NCBI GenBank assembly: GCA_018399375.1
Contig: JAGYOV010000024.1
Location: 1 to 9,389, forward strand
DNA length: 9,389 bases
Direction of reading: 5' to 3'
Origin: Dehalococcoidia bacterium
Lineage (GTDB): Bacteria > Chloroflexota > Dehalococcoidia > GIF9 > AB-539-J10
The notes below the pieces were generated by a model. The model saw only the letters and a program-made list of their open reading frames with translations. It had not been told where the DNA came from and searched no databases. Both the position numbers and the translations under genes were made by a program. This document shows, piece after piece, positions 6,155-9,389 of this stretch. Within the stretch, counting starts at the first letter, position 1, and every line of letters begins with the position of its first letter.

Positions 6155-6163
6155 GGGTATAAT
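6134..6163 (+). promoter_or_regulatory. Promoter of the molybdoenzyme gene
   Basis: TTGGAA (6134-6139, 4 of 6) and a perfect TATAAT (6158-6163) are 18 nt apart. The predicted start near 6170 gives a leader of about 74 nt. GGGGGAG at 6229-6235 is the ribosome site, 8 nt before the ATG at 6244. Confidence 0.6.
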
Positions 6164-6243
6164 AGTGACAGTTTGTTGAATTGCCGTTTGTTCTATATGT
6201 TATCGCGATATTGAAATACTAATTATTTGGGGGAGTATGATAC

Positions 6244-9192
6244 ATGGAACTTAGTCGGAGAGATTTCCTCAAGCTAAGCGGGGCAGGGATTGGGGGTTTG
6301 GCCTTATATGGAGTCATCGATGTAGATGAGGTATTTGCATCACCCCTTGAAATACCACTGCGCAAGAAGATCGGGGAGACTCTTACTATATGCCCATTTT
6401 GTGGTGTAGGTTGTGGCATTATCATGTCGGTGGATGAAGATGGAGTAGTGTCGGGAGAAGGCGATCCTGATCATCCTGTCAATCAAGGCTCTCTTTGCCC
6501 AAAGGGTGCCTCTTTATGTCAGTGTGTCCGTAATGAATCCCGGTTGACCAGAGTACTTTACAGGGCACCAGGAGCTGCTGAATGGCAGGAGCAAAGCTGG
6601 GATTGGGCAGTAGACCGGATTGCCCGAAAGATTAAGGACACCCGTGATAATAACTGGATCAGCAAAAATGGCGATGGGAAAACGGTTAACCGAACTGAAG
6701 CCATAGCTTCTGTTGGTAGCGTGTTCCCCAATAACGAAGAGGCATATGCCATTACCAAGATGCAGCGTGCACTGGGCATGGTCTATATTGAAAATGAGTC
6801 CAGGATATGTATATCGTCTGCGGTGTCAGCCAACAACGAGAGTTTTGGCAGAGGTCCGATGAGTAACTGCTGGACGGATTTGCAAAACAGCGATTGTATC
6901 ATGGCGATTGGTAGTAATCCTGCAGAATCTTTTCCGGTGGGGTGCAAGTGGATAGAAAAAGCGAAATTGCGGGGTGGAAAGTTAATTCATGTCGACCCTC
7001 GCTATACGCGTACGTCGGTGCAGGCTGATATTTATGCTCGGCTCAGGACGGGGACCGATATTGCTTTTGCAGGAGGCGTGATCAGGTACATAATCGATGA
7101 TATGGAGCGAAACCCGGCAAGCTATAATATGCAATATGTGGTGGAGTATACTAACGCAGCCTTGCTTATCAACCCTGAGTTTAAAGGGCCTGCGGAGTTA
7201 GATGGACTTTTCTCGGGGTATGATAAAGAAAAAAGAAGCTACGATAAGTCCACGTGGCAATATCAGCTTGATGAAAATGGGTCGGCGAAGGTTGATAAGA
7301 GCCTTAGCGACTATAATTGTGTCTTTCAGGTCATGAAGCGGCATTTTTCCCGCTATGATGATGATACTGTGTGCCGCATAACGGGCATGCCGAAGAATGG
7401 TTTCCAGGAAGTATGCAGGACTTATGCGGCAACGGGGGCGAAGGGGAAAGCAGGAGCTATCATAGTTTCTGCAGGTGCCTGTGCACATAGTCATGGCACG
7501 CAAAACGTACGAAGTTACGACATAATACAGCTTCTTCTAGGCAATATGGGTGTTGCTGGAGGTGGAGTGAATGGCATTGCTGGGGCAGTCAATGGATTGG
7601 GGTGCACTTTGCAGGGTCGCCTAAACAATTGGATGCCCGGGGCGATTCCGCCTCCCTCGGATAATCAGCAGACACTGGAGGACTATGTGCAGGGAGGGGG
7701 AAATGCAGCATATATGACCAGCCTTTTGAAAGCGTTTTATGGAGATAATGCAACCGCAGCAAATGATTATGGTTTTCCCTGGCTTCCCAAGAGAGGTGGT
7801 GATTATTCATGGTTGCCCTTATTTGAAGCTATAGACTCAGGGGAAATAAAAGGGCTGGTATGCTGGGGAATGAACCCTGCAGTAAGTGGGGCTAATAGCA
7901 ATTTTACCAGGAGAGCAATGGATAAGCTGGAATGGATGGTAGTGATGGATTTGTGGGAGACGGAAACAGCATCTCTCTGGAAACGCCCAGGGATCAATCC
8001 TGCAAGTAACAATACCGAGGTGTTCCTGTTGCCAGCGGCGAGCTCGGTAGAGAAAGAAGGGAGTGTAACCAACAGCGCTCGCTGGATGCAGTGGCGGTAT
8101 AAGGTAGTAGACGCTCTGGGCGACTCTCAGGATGATCTTTGGATCATCGATAAGATTATGCTGAGGTTGAAAGAACTGTATGAGATGGAAGGTGGCCCCA
8201 ATGCAGATGCAATCACAAAGCTTTCCTGGGACTATGGTGATGTACCCGATGTTCATAAGGTAGCAAAGGAAATAAATGGCTATGACCTGACCACGGGGAA
8301 GCTCCTGCCCGCACTGACCGCACTTGAATCAGATGGTTCTACTAGTTCAGGCAATTGGATATTCTGTGGAAGCTACACTGAGGAAGGCAATATGGCGGCG
8401 CGCCGCGATCCGGTTGATACTTCTGGTATCGGACTTTATCCAAATTGGGCATGGGCATGGCCACTCAATCGACGTATATGGTACAACAGGGCTTCGGTGG
8501 ATCTCGATGGTAATCCATATGACTCCGAACATCCTGTAATTCAATGGGTTGCTGGCGCTAACAGGTGGGCAGGTGATACTGTTGACGGCGGTACACCACC
8601 GATCAATGCAGGTGGTAGCTATCCTTTCATAATGAAACCTCCTTATAATCAGGCTCATCTCTTCGGAACAAATGTAGTAGATGGGCCACTTCCAGAGCAC
8701 TATGAACCGTGGGAAAGTCCTGCGGCAAATCTCATGTCATCGGTGCCATTTAATCCCGTGTGTGACCTCTGGGAGACTGACGGGAAAAGCACACCCGAAA
8801 GATACCCCTTGCTGGCAACTACTTTCCGCTTGACTGAACATATGCTTACGGGATCATTTACTCGGAATATGCCATGGCTGGTGGAACTCCAGCCGGAGAT
8901 GTTCGTGGAGATGAGTGAAGAGCTGGCGCAAGAGCGGGGCATTCAGAACGGTTCGAGGGTGAGGATTGAATGTGCACGTGGCAAAGTAAATGCTATCGCC
9001 ATGGTGACCAAACGCACAAAGCCATTCAGCATGAATGGACATATTGTCCATCAGGTTGCTATGCCGTGGAACTGGGGGTACATGGGGCTTTCGCAAGGAG
9101 ATAGTGCCAATTCCCTTACGCCGCGCGTAGTGGATCCCAACAGCAAGATACCGGAATACAGGGCGTTCCTTTGCGATATCATTAAAGTGTAG
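6244..9192 (+). CDS. FDH-N/FDH-O-type molybdopterin oxidoreductase, Tat-exported catalytic subunit with Cys-Ile active site
   Basis: This 982-aa member of the DMSO-reductase superfamily is closest in pattern to E. coli FdnG/FdoG (about 1015 aa). A twin-arginine signal (SRRDFLK, hydrophobic 11-24, likely cleavage after VFA near 32) sends it across the membrane. The [4Fe-4S] ligands are C50, C53, C57 and C85, with K87 in LCPKGA between cluster and cofactor. Strong FdnG-like blocks include FGRG(P)MSN, DPRYTRT, QLLLGNMGVAGGGVN and WAWAWPLNRR. A dinucleotide-cofactor domain spans about 855-980. At the position of FdnG Sec196-His197 the sequence is C189-I190 (TGT ATA at 6808-6813), so the molybdenum ligand is Cys and the catalytic His is absent. 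Formate oxidation is therefore uncertain. It may be a divergent formate dehydrogenase or a relative of OmeA, the FDH-like subunit of Dehalococcoides reductase complexes, which is reported to carry Ser at the ligand position. No beta or membrane subunit starts in the next 197 nt. Confidence 0.93.
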   Translation: MELSRRDFLKLSGAGIGGLALYGVIDVDEVFASPLEIPLRKKIGETLTICPFCGVGCGIIMSVDEDGVVSGEGDPDHPVNQGSLCPKGASLCQCVRNESRLTRVLYRAPGAAEWQEQSWDWAVDRIARKIKDTRDNNWISKNGDGKTVNRTEAIASVGSVFPNNEEAYAITKMQRALGMVYIENESRICISSAVSANNESFGRGPMSNCWTDLQNSDCIMAIGSNPAESFPVGCKWIEKAKLRGGKLIHVDPRYTRTSVQADIYARLRTGTDIAFAGGVIRYIIDDMERNPASYNMQYVVEYTNAALLINPEFKGPAELDGLFSGYDKEKRSYDKSTWQYQLDENGSAKVDKSLSDYNCVFQVMKRHFSRYDDDTVCRITGMPKNGFQEVCRTYAATGAKGKAGAIIVSAGACAHSHGTQNVRSYDIIQLLLGNMGVAGGGVNGIAGAVNGLGCTLQGRLNNWMPGAIPPPSDNQQTLEDYVQGGGNAAYMTSLLKAFYGDNATAANDYGFPWLPKRGGDYSWLPLFEAIDSGEIKGLVCWGMNPAVSGANSNFTRRAMDKLEWMVVMDLWETETASLWKRPGINPASNNTEVFLLPAASSVEKEGSVTNSARWMQWRYKVVDALGDSQDDLWIIDKIMLRLKELYEMEGGPNADAITKLSWDYGDVPDVHKVAKEINGYDLTTGKLLPALTALESDGSTSSGNWIFCGSYTEEGNMAARRDPVDTSGIGLYPNWAWAWPLNRRIWYNRASVDLDGNPYDSEHPVIQWVAGANRWAGDTVDGGTPPINAGGSYPFIMKPPYNQAHLFGTNVVDGPLPEHYEPWESPAANLMSSVPFNPVCDLWETDGKSTPERYPLLATTFRLTEHMLTGSFTRNMPWLVELQPEMFVEMSEELAQERGIQNGSRVRIECARGKVNAIAMVTKRTKPFSMNGHIVHQVAMPWNWGYMGLSQGDSANSLTPRVVDPNSKIPEYRAFLCDIIKV

Positions 9193-9389
9193 CTCCCTGC
9201 AGATTGAAGCAAGGGTTGTTGAAGTTTGCTGTATGCAAGAGTAGCGCTAGCTGTGTTTGGAAGAGATGTTGTTGTTGATGCTAAAGCCACGATATTTTAT
9301 CTCTATCTGAATTTACGTAATTGACCTCCTCTCGGCGCCATTATATTATTAGCTCGGTGAAGCAGAAGATTTACACTCCGGACTCACGC
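9193..9389. other. Region after the molybdoenzyme gene, no gene seen
   Basis: No ribosome site with a following ORF is visible on the plus strand, so no partner subunit begins here. No T-tract hairpin was found after the stop. A promoter-like pair lies near the end. Confidence 0.5.
9321..9349 (+). promoter_or_regulatory. Promoter-like sequence pointing out of the window
   Basis: TTGACC (9321-9326, 5 of 6) and TATTAT (9344-9349, 5 of 6) are 17 nt apart. The start would be near 9356, so whatever it drives lies mostly beyond the right edge. Confidence 0.45.

Noticed and set aside
6808..6810. Possible selenocysteine codon in the molybdoenzyme
   Set aside because: The codon is TGT (Cys), and no in-frame TGA exists in the gene.
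9051..9290. Leftward 79-aa ORF with a GTG start at 9290
   Set aside because: Most of it is antisense to the molybdoenzyme 3' end and it has no homologous motif.
9350..9389. tRNA-like text (TAGCTCGGTG, TTTACAC) at the right edge
   Set aside because: D-arm and anticodon-arm pairing fail when drawn, so no tRNA can be supported from what is visible.

Overview
The window looks like chromosomal DNA of a bacterium, most likely a Chloroflexota (Dehalococcoidia-like) lineage. That placement is an inference from gene style: a Tat-exported formate-dehydrogenase-type molybdoenzyme with an altered active site, a NEW3-domain membrane protein and a PKD/Ig lipoprotein. No rRNA marker is present. No insertion sequence, phage gene, CRISPR array or clear sign of recent transfer was seen.

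Left block (1-2286): a leftward pair, endonuclease V followed by the 5' two thirds of prfB (release factor 2), which runs off the left edge. The prfB reading frame needs the classic +1 programmed frameshift at CTT TGA C, and the shifted frame restores both the SPF and GGQ motifs. Divergent from endonuclease V is a rhomboid intramembrane protease, then tRNA-His(GTG), which has its own near-consensus promoter and encodes both G-1 and CCA.

Middle block (2567-5401): four genes, all leftward. In order of transcription they are a 386-aa lipoprotein with a PKD-like and an Ig-like domain, a small MSMEG_6728/Pyr_excise-type protein, a NEW3-domain protein with a signal peptide and C-terminal anchor, and a three-helix membrane protein. 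The last two are 24 nt apart and probably form one operon. The others are separated by 66-252 nt, so they may be independent units.

Right block (5402-9389): a gene-free divergent region of about 520 nt, tRNA-Arg(TCG), a promoter whose -35 box sits inside an 8-bp inverted repeat, and a 982-aa FDH-N/FDH-O-type catalytic subunit with a twin-arginine signal and the [4Fe-4S] motif. It has Cys-Ile where the family has Sec/Cys-His. No electron-transfer subunit begins in the 197 nt after it, but a promoter-like sequence at 9321-9349 points out of the window.

The most interesting points are the Cys-Ile active site of the molybdoenzyme, its possible operator, the overlapping divergent promoters with a probably leaderless endonuclease V message, and the unexplained NEW3/three-helix pair.
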